Notes: generated by a model not told the origin, from the sequence alone. A DNA stretch of 57,468 nt from an uncultured Pelagibacteraceae bacterium (GCA_902533585.1 CACAMG010000003.1:1-57468), one strand, 5' to 3'; positions 47,944 through 56,348 are shown, numbered from the stretch's first letter. Numbers and translations are program-made.

Positions 47944-48069
47944 ATGAATAATTTTCTTAACAGCAAAACAAAAAAGATTATATTTTTTATTGTAATAATT
48001 GGCGCAATAGAGCTTTCAGGACATGGAATATTTGCTTCACTTTTTAGATTTTTAGGTTCTTTAAATTAA
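47944..48069 (+). CDS. Small membrane protein (41 aa), unknown function
   Basis: An ORF missing from the track: ATG 47944 to TAA 48069. The product has a basic start (MNNFLNSKTKK), one hydrophobic segment (IIFFIVIIGAIEL), a Gly-rich turn and a short tail (FRFLGSLN). It fills the 143-base space between the two glycosyltransferase genes on the same strand, 14 bases after the first and 3 bases before the second. That spacing favours a real gene, but no homology can be shown here. Confidence 0.55.
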   Translation: MNNFLNSKTKKIIFFIVIIGAIELSGHGIFASLFRFLGSLN

Positions 48070-48072
48070 AAA

Positions 48073-48969
48073 ATGAAAATAATAATACTGATACCTATTT
48101 ATAACGATTGGGAATCTTCAATTAAACTTCTAGAAAATATAAATTCAGAAGTTGCAAATTTGGGATACAGTTTCTCTGTAGTAATTGTTAATGACGCGTC
48201 TACAGAAAATAAGCCTGAATTTTCAAACAGTTTGGAGAATCTTCAGTTCATTAAAATCTTAAATATGAAAGAAAATAGAGGTCATGGAAGATGTATTGCC
48301 ACTGGTTTAAAATACATATTTGAAAAAGAAGAATTTGATTATGTTATACCAATGGATGGTGATGGAGAAGATAGACCTGAAGAAATAAAACAATTTGTTG
48401 ATAATTTAAATTATCATCCAGACAAACCAATAGTAGGAGAAAGAATAAAAAGATCGGAAGGGATGTTTTTTAAATTTTGTTATAGTATTCATAAACTCCT
48501 TACATTTAGCTTTACAGGGAAATCAATAAAATATGGAAATTATAGTTGTTTACCAAAATCAATTGTTGAAAAAATGATTAACGAAAAGGCTACTTGGAAT
48601 AGTTTTTCAGGTTCTCTAGCTAAAGTTACCAAATATAGAGCAAGCGTTCCTTCAATAAGAGGAAAAAGATATTTTGGTCCAACCAAGATGAATTTTGTAA
48701 ATCTTATTAAACATTCTTTTTCAATAATGGCTGTTTTTAAATTTAATGTTTTAATAAGATCTATTCTTTTTTTGATTATCTACATGTATTTAATTTTACA
48801 AAATATTTCTGTTATAACAATAATTCCATTTTTAATAGTTATTTTTATGACAATTTTTATTTTCTTAATATCCAGAAGAGAAAATATTGAGGAATTGAAA
48901 AATTCTTTGACTAATATTGCAGATATAAGCATATTTAAAGAAAATAAAAACAATCTTCCATCAATTTGA
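48073..48969 (+). CDS. Family 2 glycosyltransferase, dolichol/polyprenyl-phosphate type
   Basis: A GT-A fold transferase of 298 residues. The nucleotide-sugar motifs are ILIPIYNDWESS at the start, VIVNDAST, and the DxD-type MDGDGEDRPEE. Two hydrophobic segments near residues 230-268 anchor the C-terminus, like GtrB/DPM1 enzymes that load a sugar on a polyprenyl phosphate carrier. The neighbouring GT39 would use such a donor, so the pair plausibly forms a two-step envelope glycosylation route. The sugar is unknown. Confidence 0.85.
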   Translation: MKIIILIPIYNDWESSIKLLENINSEVANLGYSFSVVIVNDASTENKPEFSNSLENLQFIKILNMKENRGHGRCIATGLKYIFEKEEFDYVIPMDGDGEDRPEEIKQFVDNLNYHPDKPIVGERIKRSEGMFFKFCYSIHKLLTFSFTGKSIKYGNYSCLPKSIVEKMINEKATWNSFSGSLAKVTKYRASVPSIRGKRYFGPTKMNFVNLIKHSFSIMAVFKFNVLIRSILFLIIYMYLILQNISVITIIPFLIVIFMTIFIFLISRRENIEELKNSLTNIADISIFKENKNNLPSI

Positions 48970-48975
48970 TAAACT

Positions 48976-49827
48976 ATGAAATTTGTTTCATTTAAACTCA
49001 AAAGCAATCCAAGCTTTGGAATTTATAATGATAAAAATATTACTGATTTAACTGGTAAAATTCTTGGTTGTTCTTCATTAAAAGAGCTAATCTCAAAAAA
49101 TGGAATATCAAAAGCAAAAAAATATGCAAAAGAAAATCCTGGCAATATAAGTTTAGATGATATTGAATTTTTACCAGTAATACCGAATCCAGGCAAAATT
49201 GTCTGCGTAGGTTTAAACTATAGTGATCATGTTAAAGAAATAGGAATTGTACTTGAGGAAAATCCTGTAATATTTCTTCGTGTTCCCGAAAGTCAAACTG
49301 CACATCAGCAACCTATACTAAGGCCAAAAGTATCAACGCATCTAGATTACGAATGTGAAATGGCTGTAATAATGAGTGAAACGGGAAAACATATTAAACC
49401 TGAAGATGCTTTAAAAAATGTTGTTGGTTATTCTTGTTATAATGAAAGTACAATTCGTGATTGGCAACAACATACAACACAATTTACTATAGGTAAAAAT
49501 TTTGAAAAAACAGGAAGCTTTGGGCCTCACTTAGTTTTAGCCGAAGATATTCCTGACTATACGAAACTAACAATCCAAACACGCTTAAATGGTAAAGTAA
49601 TGCAAAAAGCAAAATTAAATCAACTTATATTTGATATTCCATTTTTAATATCTTATGTTTCAAAAGCTATACCTTGGAGAGCTGGAGACGTTCTAGTTAC
49701 AGGCACACCAGGAGGAGTTGGTTTTAAAAGAAAACCACCCATTTTTATGAAAGATGGAGATAAAGTAGAAGTGGAAATATCAGATATAGGTATTTTATCC
49801 AATATAATTAAGGACGAAATACTTTAA
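48976..49827 (+). CDS. Fumarylacetoacetate hydrolase (FAH) family protein
   Basis: A 283-residue FAH-domain protein. The family starts its domain at KIVCVGLNYSDHVKE, and the metal ligands fit DYECEMAV with downstream acidic residues; VTGTPGGVGFKRKPP is the conserved C-terminal motif. Members hydrolyse or decarboxylate beta-diketo acids (e.g. acylpyruvate hydrolase, 2-keto-3-deoxy-L-fuconate or -xylonate enzymes), so substrate assignment is not possible. It sits 6 bases after the GT2 gene and 65 bases before TrpB2. Confidence 0.88.
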   Translation: MKFVSFKLKSNPSFGIYNDKNITDLTGKILGCSSLKELISKNGISKAKKYAKENPGNISLDDIEFLPVIPNPGKIVCVGLNYSDHVKEIGIVLEENPVIFLRVPESQTAHQQPILRPKVSTHLDYECEMAVIMSETGKHIKPEDALKNVVGYSCYNESTIRDWQQHTTQFTIGKNFEKTGSFGPHLVLAEDIPDYTKLTIQTRLNGKVMQKAKLNQLIFDIPFLISYVSKAIPWRAGDVLVTGTPGGVGFKRKPPIFMKDGDKVEVEISDIGILSNIIKDEIL

Positions 49828-49892
49828 ACTCCAAGTTAGACTTTTAAGCTTGATTTTTATTAAATTAGTATAGAAAATAAGATAATAAAATT

Positions 49893-51254
49893 ATGTCTGA
49901 CAAAATCAAATTTTTTCTAGAAGAAAATAAAATGCCAAAAACTTGGTATAATATTGCGGCAGATCTTCCAAAACCTCTTTCTCCAGTACTTCATCCCGGA
50001 ACACTTAAACCGGTTGGACCAGATGATTTAGCCCCCTTGTTTCCAATGGCACTTATAGGACAAGAAGTTTCTCAAGAAAGAGAGATTGAAATTCCTGAAC
50101 CCGTTAGAGAAATATATAAACAATGGAGACCTTCTCCACTTTATAGAGCAAGAAAATTAGAAAAAGCATTAGATACTCCGGCTAAAATTTATTATAAATA
50201 TGAAGGTGTAAGTCCAACAGGTAGTCATAAACCAAATACAGCTGTAGCCCAAGCTTTCTACAATAAAGAAGAAGGAACGAAAAAAATTACAACCGAAACA
50301 GGTGCAGGGCAATGGGGAAGCTCACTTGCTTTTGCATGTTCAATTTTCAAAATCGAACTTGATGTATATATGGTTAAAGTTAGTTATGAACAAAAACCAT
50401 ATAGAAAAATGATTATGCAGACATTTGGTGCTAATTGCTATGCTAGTCCATCTAACCGAACTCCGACAGGTAAAGCAATTTTAGAAAAAGATCCAAATAA
50501 TTCAGGAAGTTTAGGTATAGCTATTTCTGAAGCAGTAGAAATGGCAGCACAAGATGAATCAACCAAATATTCTCTTGGTAGTGTTTTAAATCATGTATTA
50601 ATGCACCAAACCATAGTTGGAAATGAAGCAATAATGCAAATGGAAATGGCCGATGATTATCCAGATATATTAGTTGGATGCACAGGCGGTGGAAGTAATT
50701 TTTCTGGATTGGTATTTCCATTTCTTGGAAAAAAATTTAGAGAAAAAAAAGATGTTAAAGTAATTGCTTGTGAACCAAAATCTTGTCCTTCTTTAACAAA
50801 AGGTAAATTTGCATACGATTTTGGAGACACAGGAAATCGAACACCTTTAGTTAAAATGCATACTTTAGGTTCTTCTTTTATGCCACCATCAACTCATTCT
50901 GGCGGCTTAAGGTATCATGGTATGGCACCAATGGTGAGCCACCTTGTAGATATAGGAGTTATTGAAGCTAAAGCTTTTGGTCAAAAAGAATGCTTCGATG
51001 CGGGTGTAAAATTTGCAAATACCGAGGGAATTGTTCCGGCTCCTGAAGCTACTCATGCTGTAAAAGGAGCAATAGATGCAGCGCTCGAGTGTAAAAAAAA
51101 TGGAGAAAAGAAAACAATTCTTTTCAATTTGTGTGGTCACGGTCATTTTGATATGCAAGCTTACGGTGATTATTTTAATAACAAACTTTCCGATGATAAA
51201 TATAATGAGGCAGAAGTAAATTCAGCATTGGAAAAATTACCTAAAATTGCTTAA
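49893..51254 (+). CDS. trpB2: TrpB2-type tryptophan synthase beta chain (PLP enzyme)
   Basis: PLP-dependent enzyme that can join L-serine and indole. The PLP Lys is in GSHKPNTAVAQAF, with ETGAGQWGSSLAFA and the phosphate-binding GCTGGGSNFSGL; NLCGHGHFDM is near the C-terminus. The 453-residue length and these variants mark the TrpB2 class, longer than TrpB1 (about 400), which normally pairs with TrpA. No trpA is nearby. Serine synthesis genes are downstream, so a serine-consuming role is plausible; a serine deaminase or salvage function is an alternative. Confidence 0.9.
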   Translation: MSDKIKFFLEENKMPKTWYNIAADLPKPLSPVLHPGTLKPVGPDDLAPLFPMALIGQEVSQEREIEIPEPVREIYKQWRPSPLYRARKLEKALDTPAKIYYKYEGVSPTGSHKPNTAVAQAFYNKEEGTKKITTETGAGQWGSSLAFACSIFKIELDVYMVKVSYEQKPYRKMIMQTFGANCYASPSNRTPTGKAILEKDPNNSGSLGIAISEAVEMAAQDESTKYSLGSVLNHVLMHQTIVGNEAIMQMEMADDYPDILVGCTGGGSNFSGLVFPFLGKKFREKKDVKVIACEPKSCPSLTKGKFAYDFGDTGNRTPLVKMHTLGSSFMPPSTHSGGLRYHGMAPMVSHLVDIGVIEAKAFGQKECFDAGVKFANTEGIVPAPEATHAVKGAIDAALECKKNGEKKTILFNLCGHGHFDMQAYGDYFNNKLSDDKYNEAEVNSALEKLPKIA

Positions 51255-51295
51255 TAAGGAATAAGTTAAATCTACAAGATTGAAGAGCACTCAAT

Positions 51296-52498
51296 ATGTA
51301 TTTTATAAATCCGTTTAAGGCTTTAAGACCTAAAAAAGAAAATGCTTCTTCAGTTACGATAGCAAGCACAGATCATTTATCTGAAGATATGCAAAAAAAT
51401 CATCTGAAGAAAAATCCGTGGAGCTATCTAAGTGTTTTTAATGCGGAAAATAAAAAAAAATCAAAAGAACAATTTGAATTAATGAAAGAAAAATCAATAA
51501 TAACAAAAGAAAAAAACTTTTCTTTTTATATTTATAGAATTTCTAAAGAAAACTTCAAACAAGTTGGAATAGTTGGAACTGCGAAATTATCTGCTTATGA
51601 TAATTTGCATATTCGAGGTCACGAAGAAATTTTTTTTGAAAGATCTCAAAAAAGAATGAAACAAATGGAAAATCTAAATGCACAAATAGGGCCTATATAT
51701 GCGGTTTATCCCGATAATAAAGAGCTTAATGATTTAATAGAAAATGAGTTACTTAGTTCCCCAATATATTCTTTTAAAGGCATGGATAGATGTAAGCATG
51801 AGATGTGGGTGATTGATGCAAAAAATAAAATTGAAAAAATTTCTGAATTATTTAATTCCATAAATAGAATTTATATTGCCGATGGTCATCACAGAATGGA
51901 AGCTTTGTTAAAACTTTCACAATTTAAACAACACCAAAACCCCAATCATACTGGCGAGGAAGCTTACAATTTTTTTATGATAGCAATTTTCCCCAAAAGT
52001 CAGGCAAGAATACTTGATTATAATAGACTTATAAAAGATTTATATGGTTATTCACCTAAAGATTTTATTAAAGAAATTAAAAAAAAATTTAAAGTGGAAA
52101 AACAAAGTTCTTCATTCAAACCAGAAAAATCACAAATATTTGGAATGTATTTAGAAAAACAATGGTATTCTTTAGAACTTAAAGAAAAACCTCATCAAAA
52201 TTTATTTCACATTATTAATTTAGATATAAATTTGTTACACTACTATTTGTTAGAACCTATTTTAGGAATCGGAGATCCAAGATATGACAATAGAATTGAT
52301 TTTATTGCAGGATTTCACGGTTTAGAAGGTATTGAAAAAAAAGTTAATTCTGGAGAAGCGAAAGTTGGTTTTGCATTATTTGCTACTCAGATGGAAGATA
52401 TAATAAATTTTGCAGATAAAAGGCTAACTATGCCACCAAAATCAACTTGGTTTGATCCAAAACCATTGGACGGTTTGGTCGCATATGAATTTGAATAA
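51296..52498 (+). CDS. DUF1015 family protein, serine-locus associated
   Basis: A 400-residue protein matching my memory of DUF1015: an N-terminal INPFKALRP, a central HIRGHEEIFFERS, the motif IADGHHRMEAL at residues 194-204, and a C-terminal TMPPKSTWFDPKPLDGLV. The DGHHR motif resembles the active-site motif of ParB-fold free serine kinases (SerK). DUF1015 genes often accompany serA and serC in other bacteria, and serC follows here after 59 bases. No signal peptide or membrane segment. Function is not established; a phosphoserine-related enzyme is my inference. Confidence 0.85.
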   Translation: MYFINPFKALRPKKENASSVTIASTDHLSEDMQKNHLKKNPWSYLSVFNAENKKKSKEQFELMKEKSIITKEKNFSFYIYRISKENFKQVGIVGTAKLSAYDNLHIRGHEEIFFERSQKRMKQMENLNAQIGPIYAVYPDNKELNDLIENELLSSPIYSFKGMDRCKHEMWVIDAKNKIEKISELFNSINRIYIADGHHRMEALLKLSQFKQHQNPNHTGEEAYNFFMIAIFPKSQARILDYNRLIKDLYGYSPKDFIKEIKKKFKVEKQSSSFKPEKSQIFGMYLEKQWYSLELKEKPHQNLFHIINLDINLLHYYLLEPILGIGDPRYDNRIDFIAGFHGLEGIEKKVNSGEAKVGFALFATQMEDIINFADKRLTMPPKSTWFDPKPLDGLVAYEFE

Positions 52499-52557
52499 AA
52501 TAAAACTAAAGCTTTTAAAAATATTTTTTATCGTTATAGGTTAAAAAAATCGTTTTT

Positions 52558-53712
52558 ATGGAAAAACCAACACTCAAACCACAGAACAACAATTTTTCAA
52601 GTGGACCATGCGCGAAACGTCCAGGCTGGAATATTGATGCTTTGAAAGAATCGCCAGTTGGAAGGTCACATAGATCTAAAGAGTGCAAAGATAAACTGAA
52701 TGAGGCAATAGTAAAATCAAAACAATTGTTAAAATTGCCAGATGATTATCTTTTAGGAATTATGCCAGGATCAAATACTGGTTCTTTGGAAGCGGCACTT
52801 TGGTCTTTATTAGGATCGAAGGGAGTTGATATTTTAGCTTGGGAGAATTTTGGAAAAGACTGGGTAACAGACGTAATTGATCAATTAAAAATCAAAAACG
52901 TAAATAGTCATATAGCTGATTACGGAAAACTTCCTGATTTAAGCAAAGTAAATTTTGACAATGATGTAATTTTTACATGGAATGGTACAACATCAGGAGT
53001 TAGAGTTCCTAACGCTAATTGGATATCAGAAGACAGAAAAGGATTAACTATTTGTGATGCTACTTCGGGTATTTTTGCAATGGAAATGGACTATAAAAAA
53101 CTTGATGTGATTACTTGGTCATGGCAAAAAGTTTTAGGTGGTGAAGCCTCACATGGCATGTTAGCTTTATCACCTCGAGCGGTTGAAAGATTAGAAACTT
53201 ATGTACCTGTTTGGCCAATTCCAAAACTATTTAGAATAGCAAATAAAAAAAAATTAATTAAAGGAATTTTTGAAGGAAGCACTATCAACACCCCTTCTAT
53301 GATTTGTGTTGAGGATGTTTTGGATGCTTTAAAGTGGGTAGATTCCATAGGTGGTTCAAAAGAACTAATAAAAATTTCAAACACAAACCTTAAAATAGTA
53401 GAAGAATGGGTAAATAAAAGTGAATGGATAAAATTTATGTGTGAAGATAAAAATTCAAGATCTGCTACTAGCATTACTCTTTCAATTAAAGACGAATGGT
53501 TTAATAATTTTGATGAAGAAAAACAAAGAGAAACAGTTAAAAAAATTGTTTCAACGCTCAAAAAAGAAGGAGTTGCTAATGATATCAATGGTTATGCTAA
53601 AGCTCCTCCTAGTCTTAGGATATGGGGTGGTGCAACAGTACAGAATAATGATATGAAAGCATTGCTGCCTTGGGTAGATTGGGCATATCATTTGGTAAAA
53701 AATAATGCCTAA
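52558..53712 (+). CDS. serC: Phosphoserine aminotransferase
   Basis: PLP transaminase converting 3-phosphohydroxypyruvate to O-phosphoserine. The start NNFSSGPCAKRPGWN, substrate loop GRSHRSKE and the PLP site TWSWQKVLGGEASHG mark the alphaproteobacterial/archaeal SerC subtype of about 380 residues (384 here). Its end overlaps the serA start by 8 bases, so both pathway enzymes are coupled. serB is not adjacent. Confidence 0.95.
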   Translation: MEKPTLKPQNNNFSSGPCAKRPGWNIDALKESPVGRSHRSKECKDKLNEAIVKSKQLLKLPDDYLLGIMPGSNTGSLEAALWSLLGSKGVDILAWENFGKDWVTDVIDQLKIKNVNSHIADYGKLPDLSKVNFDNDVIFTWNGTTSGVRVPNANWISEDRKGLTICDATSGIFAMEMDYKKLDVITWSWQKVLGGEASHGMLALSPRAVERLETYVPVWPIPKLFRIANKKKLIKGIFEGSTINTPSMICVEDVLDALKWVDSIGGSKELIKISNTNLKIVEEWVNKSEWIKFMCEDKNSRSATSITLSIKDEWFNNFDEEKQRETVKKIVSTLKKEGVANDINGYAKAPPSLRIWGGATVQNNDMKALLPWVDWAYHLVKNNA

Positions 53713-54640
53713 AGTTTTAATTTCAGATTCAATGAGCAAAGTTGCTCAAAAAATTTTTGAAAAAAATAATATTACAGTAGATGTAAAAACAGGTTTATCA
53801 GAAGACGAAATTGTTAAAATTATTCCAGAATACGATGGAATGGTTGTTAGATCAGCCACAAAAGTTACTAAAAAAATTATCGAAGCTGCAAAAAATTTAA
53901 AAGTAATAGGCAGAGCCGGTGCTGGCGTAGATAATATAGATGTGACAATCGCTAAAGAAAAAAATATGATTGTTATGAATACTCCTGGTGGAAATGCTAA
54001 CGCAACAGCAGAACATGCATTTGCATTAATAATGTCGGTTCTAAGAAAAATTCCTTTTTCAAATGATACAACTCATAAAGGGCAATGGGAGAAAAAAAAT
54101 ATTAAAGGTGCCGAGCTTTCAAAAAAAACATTAGGCATAGTAGGTTTTGGAAATGTAGGAGTAAGACTGAGTAAGCTTGTTAAAGGTTTTGACATGAAAA
54201 TATTGGTTAATTCAAAATCTCTAGAATCCAGAAAGAAAGATTACCCACATGTAGAAAATACAAGCTTTGAAGAATTGATAAGCAAGAGTGATATTATCAG
54301 CTTTCACTGTAAAGCCCCCAAGGATGGAATGCCGCTAATCACTAAAGAACATTACAAGAAAATGAAATCGACAGCTTATATAATTAATGCTGCAAGAGGT
54401 AATATTGTTGATGAAAAAGATTTAAATGATGCACTAAATGAAAATCTTATTGCCGGTGCTGCAGTAGATGTTTTTTCAAAAGAACCAGCTAAAGAAAATA
54501 TTCTATTTAACAATCCAAAAGTAATTTTAACTCCACATATAGCAGCATCAACAACTGAAGCTTCAATAGTGGTAGCTGAAATGGTTGCAAATCAGATATC
54601 AGATTTTCTATTAAAAGGCGTTAAGATTAATACTGTATAA
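53705..54640 (+). CDS. serA: D-3-phosphoglycerate dehydrogenase, short form
   Basis: NAD-dependent first step of serine synthesis from 3-phosphoglycerate. It has VIGRAGAGVDNIDV, the Rossmann motif TLGIVGFGNVGVRLSKL, the catalytic Arg region INAARGNIVDEKDL, and the His in LTPHIAAST. At 311 residues it lacks the C-terminal ASB and ACT regulatory domains of longer SerA proteins, so serine feedback through ACT is not expected. Substrate inferred from serC; related hydroxyacid dehydrogenases share the fold. Confidence 0.92.
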   Translation: MPKVLISDSMSKVAQKIFEKNNITVDVKTGLSEDEIVKIIPEYDGMVVRSATKVTKKIIEAAKNLKVIGRAGAGVDNIDVTIAKEKNMIVMNTPGGNANATAEHAFALIMSVLRKIPFSNDTTHKGQWEKKNIKGAELSKKTLGIVGFGNVGVRLSKLVKGFDMKILVNSKSLESRKKDYPHVENTSFEELISKSDIISFHCKAPKDGMPLITKEHYKKMKSTAYIINAARGNIVDEKDLNDALNENLIAGAAVDVFSKEPAKENILFNNPKVILTPHIAASTTEASIVVAEMVANQISDFLLKGVKINTV

Positions 54641-54645
54641 ATTAA

Positions 54646-55449
54646 CTAAGCTTTTATCGTTGGTAGATAATAAAAATCAGCAGTATCTATTTTTGAGTAA
54701 TGCTGTCTTTTTGAACTCCATCTTTTACTAACACCAGCACTTGCAAGACTTAAAGTTGATCTACCATATTTATAGTTTGTATTATCAATAGATTTCATTA
54801 AATTATTTATTTTTTCATCTTTATCGCAAGAAAATAAATTTTTTTTACTAGTGGATTCTGATAGATGAGACAAAACTACTCCTGCTTTTTGATAACGGTA
54901 TCCATTTTTGAAAATAGTTTCCAAAGCATTAAGAGCTGATTTAACTATTTCAATACTGTTATTAGTTGCTATTGGAAAATCAATTGTTTTTGAATTTGAA
55001 TAAAAACCATAAAGATTTTGAAAAGGACTTGTTCTAACAAAAACAGTTATTGATTTTGCAACCAAAGATTCAGATCTAATTTTTTCTGAAGCATTTAATG
55101 AATACCCTGATATTGCTTCTCTTAGTTCTTGAAATTTTTCTACTTTTTGTCCAAATGAACGAGAGACAACACAACTTTTTCTTTTGGAGCTGATTGTTTC
55201 TAAACCAATGCAAGAAACACCTCTAAGCTCCATTGCTGTTCTTGAACTTAAAACATTAGCACTTTTTTTAATCCATGTGTTAGATTTATTTTTTAATTGT
55301 TTCGCATTATAAATTCCATTTTGATGATAAAATTTTGTTAATTGTTTACCAACTCCCCACACATCATTGATTTCTACTTTTTCTAGTATTGGGTCAATAT
55401 TTTCAATTCCTATTAAGCTAACAACACCAGATTGTTTTTTTTTTAGCAA
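54646..55449 (-). CDS. umuC: UmuC (DNA polymerase V) C-terminal part, separated by frameshift
   Basis: This ORF continues UmuC after a one-base shift. It starts with QSGVVSLIG after a lysine run and contains the HhH-type region NDVWGVGKQLTKFYHQNGI, the little-finger domain (LRGVSCIGLETISSKRKSCVVSRSFG) and the UmuC C-terminal tail. With 9 instead of 10 A residues in the run at 55435-55444 it would join the upstream part as one protein of roughly 420 residues. Its end is 5 bases from the convergent serA stop. Confidence 0.88.
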   Translation of the reverse strand: MLKKKQSGVVSLIGIENIDPILEKVEINDVWGVGKQLTKFYHQNGIYNAKQLKNKSNTWIKKSANVLSSRTAMELRGVSCIGLETISSKRKSCVVSRSFGQKVEKFQELREAISGYSLNASEKIRSESLVAKSITVFVRTSPFQNLYGFYSNSKTIDFPIATNNSIEIVKSALNALETIFKNGYRYQKAGVVLSHLSESTSKKNLFSCDKDEKINNLMKSIDNTNYKYGRSTLSLASAGVSKRWSSKRQHYSKIDTADFYYLPTIKA

Positions 55450-55924
55450 TATGGTTTGCGACTTTGCTTAATGTTTTAGTTTTTGCGATTCCAATACTTG
55501 TTGGTATGCCAGTCCATTTTAAAACTATGCTTCTAATTTCATGTCCTACATTTTCAATTTCATTGTCAGAGAAATTTGATAGATCTAAAAATGCCTCGTC
55601 AATTGAGTAAATTTCTATATCTGAATTGAAGCGTTTAAGAGTCCTCATAACTCTTCTTGATATATCTCCATATAAAGAATAGTTAGAAGAAAAAACCTGA
55701 ACACCATTTTTAACAATTATATCTTTTTCTTTAAAGTAAGGTTCGCCCATTTTAATACCTAAAGTTTTTGCTTCATTAGATCTAGATATGATGCAACCAT
55801 CATTGTTAGACAGAACCACGACAGGTTTTTTTCTAATTTTAGGATTAAATAACCTTTCACAAGAAACGTAAAAAGAATTACAATCTATCAAAGCTATTTT
55901 TTTAGTATATTGAGTGGATGACAT
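55418..55924 (-). CDS. umuC: UmuC (DNA polymerase V) N-terminal catalytic part, frameshifted
   Basis: Y-family polymerase catalytic half, error-prone translesion synthesis. The metal ligands Asp14 (ALIDCNSFYVSCERLF) and Asp109-Glu110 (YSIDEAFLDLS) are present, as are the VVVLSNNDGCIISRSNEAK and PTSIGIAKTKTLSKVANHIAKK segments. The reading frame then runs into TIWCC and stops. If the frameshift is real the protein lacks its little finger and beta-clamp region and would be inactive. The start overlaps the umuD end by 23 bases. Confidence 0.9.
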   Translation of the reverse strand: MSSTQYTKKIALIDCNSFYVSCERLFNPKIRKKPVVVLSNNDGCIISRSNEAKTLGIKMGEPYFKEKDIIVKNGVQVFSSNYSLYGDISRRVMRTLKRFNSDIEIYSIDEAFLDLSNFSDNEIENVGHEIRSIVLKWTGIPTSIGIAKTKTLSKVANHIAKKKTIWCC

Positions 55925-56297
55925 AGGTTACAACTCCCCAGATAAAAACATCTTCTTCTTTATTAATTAAAATTCGATCTTCAAAATTTTTAGAACCAGA
56001 CGTTAAAAATTTTTTATCTTTGTCCTGAACAAAGCTTTTAACAACTAATTCGTCATGTACATTTGCAATTACTGTTGAAAAATTTTTAGGATTTAAACTT
56101 TTATCGACAACTAATAGATCACCATCATTGATTCCAATTTCAGTCATTGATTTGCCTTGTACTCTGATGATGAAAGTTGCTGGAACATTTTTGATTAAAT
56201 GAACATTTAGATCGATATCTTCTTCGAGATAGTCAGTAGCAGGTGAAGGAAAACCTGCTCCAGCTTTATGCAAATAATATGGCACTGTTAATTTCAT
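55902..56297 (-). CDS. umuD: UmuD, self-cleaving SOS mutagenesis protein
   Basis: S24-type protein whose RecA-stimulated self-cleavage gives UmuD', the polymerase V subunit. From ATG 56297 the protein is 131 residues: the cleavage region AGAGFPSPATDY near residues 12-15, nucleophile Ser50 in VQGKSM and Lys87 in LVVKSF. The 37-residue Ser-Lys spacing equals E. coli S60/K97. The track's longer start (56381) would add 28 unrelated residues and cross the promoter, so I reject it. A LexA-like box lies directly upstream. Confidence 0.93.
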   Translation of the reverse strand: MKLTVPYYLHKAGAGFPSPATDYLEEDIDLNVHLIKNVPATFIIRVQGKSMTEIGINDGDLLVVDKSLNPKNFSTVIANVHDELVVKSFVQDKDKKFLTSGSKNFEDRILINKEEDVFIWGVVTYVIHSIY

Positions 56298-56301
56298 AAA
56301 T

Positions 56302-56316
56302 GTTCTTCTTTTGTTC
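56302..56316 (-). promoter_or_regulatory. Putative LexA (SOS) box upstream of umuD
   Basis: On the + strand this is GTTC-N7-GTTC (GAAC-N7-GAAC on the coding strand), an exact match to the direct-repeat SOS box known in alphaproteobacteria. It ends 4 bases before the umuD start codon, so LexA binding would cover the transcription start and ribosome-binding region. Confidence 0.75.
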
Positions 56317-56321
56317 TCATT

Positions 56322-56348
56322 AATATACAAGTTGTTCAATAGTGTCAA
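56322..56348 (-). promoter_or_regulatory. Candidate umuDC promoter
   Basis: Reading the minus strand, a perfect -35 TTGACA (TGTCAA at 56343-56348) is followed after 15 bases by TATATT (56322-56327), or after 17 bases by TATTAA. The LexA-like box is immediately downstream, consistent with a repressible SOS promoter. Confidence 0.6.

Noticed and set aside
49828-49892. Possible hairpin or riboswitch before trpB2
   Set aside because: Only a weak CAAG/CTTG pairing is visible in 65 A+T-rich bases, below what I could support.
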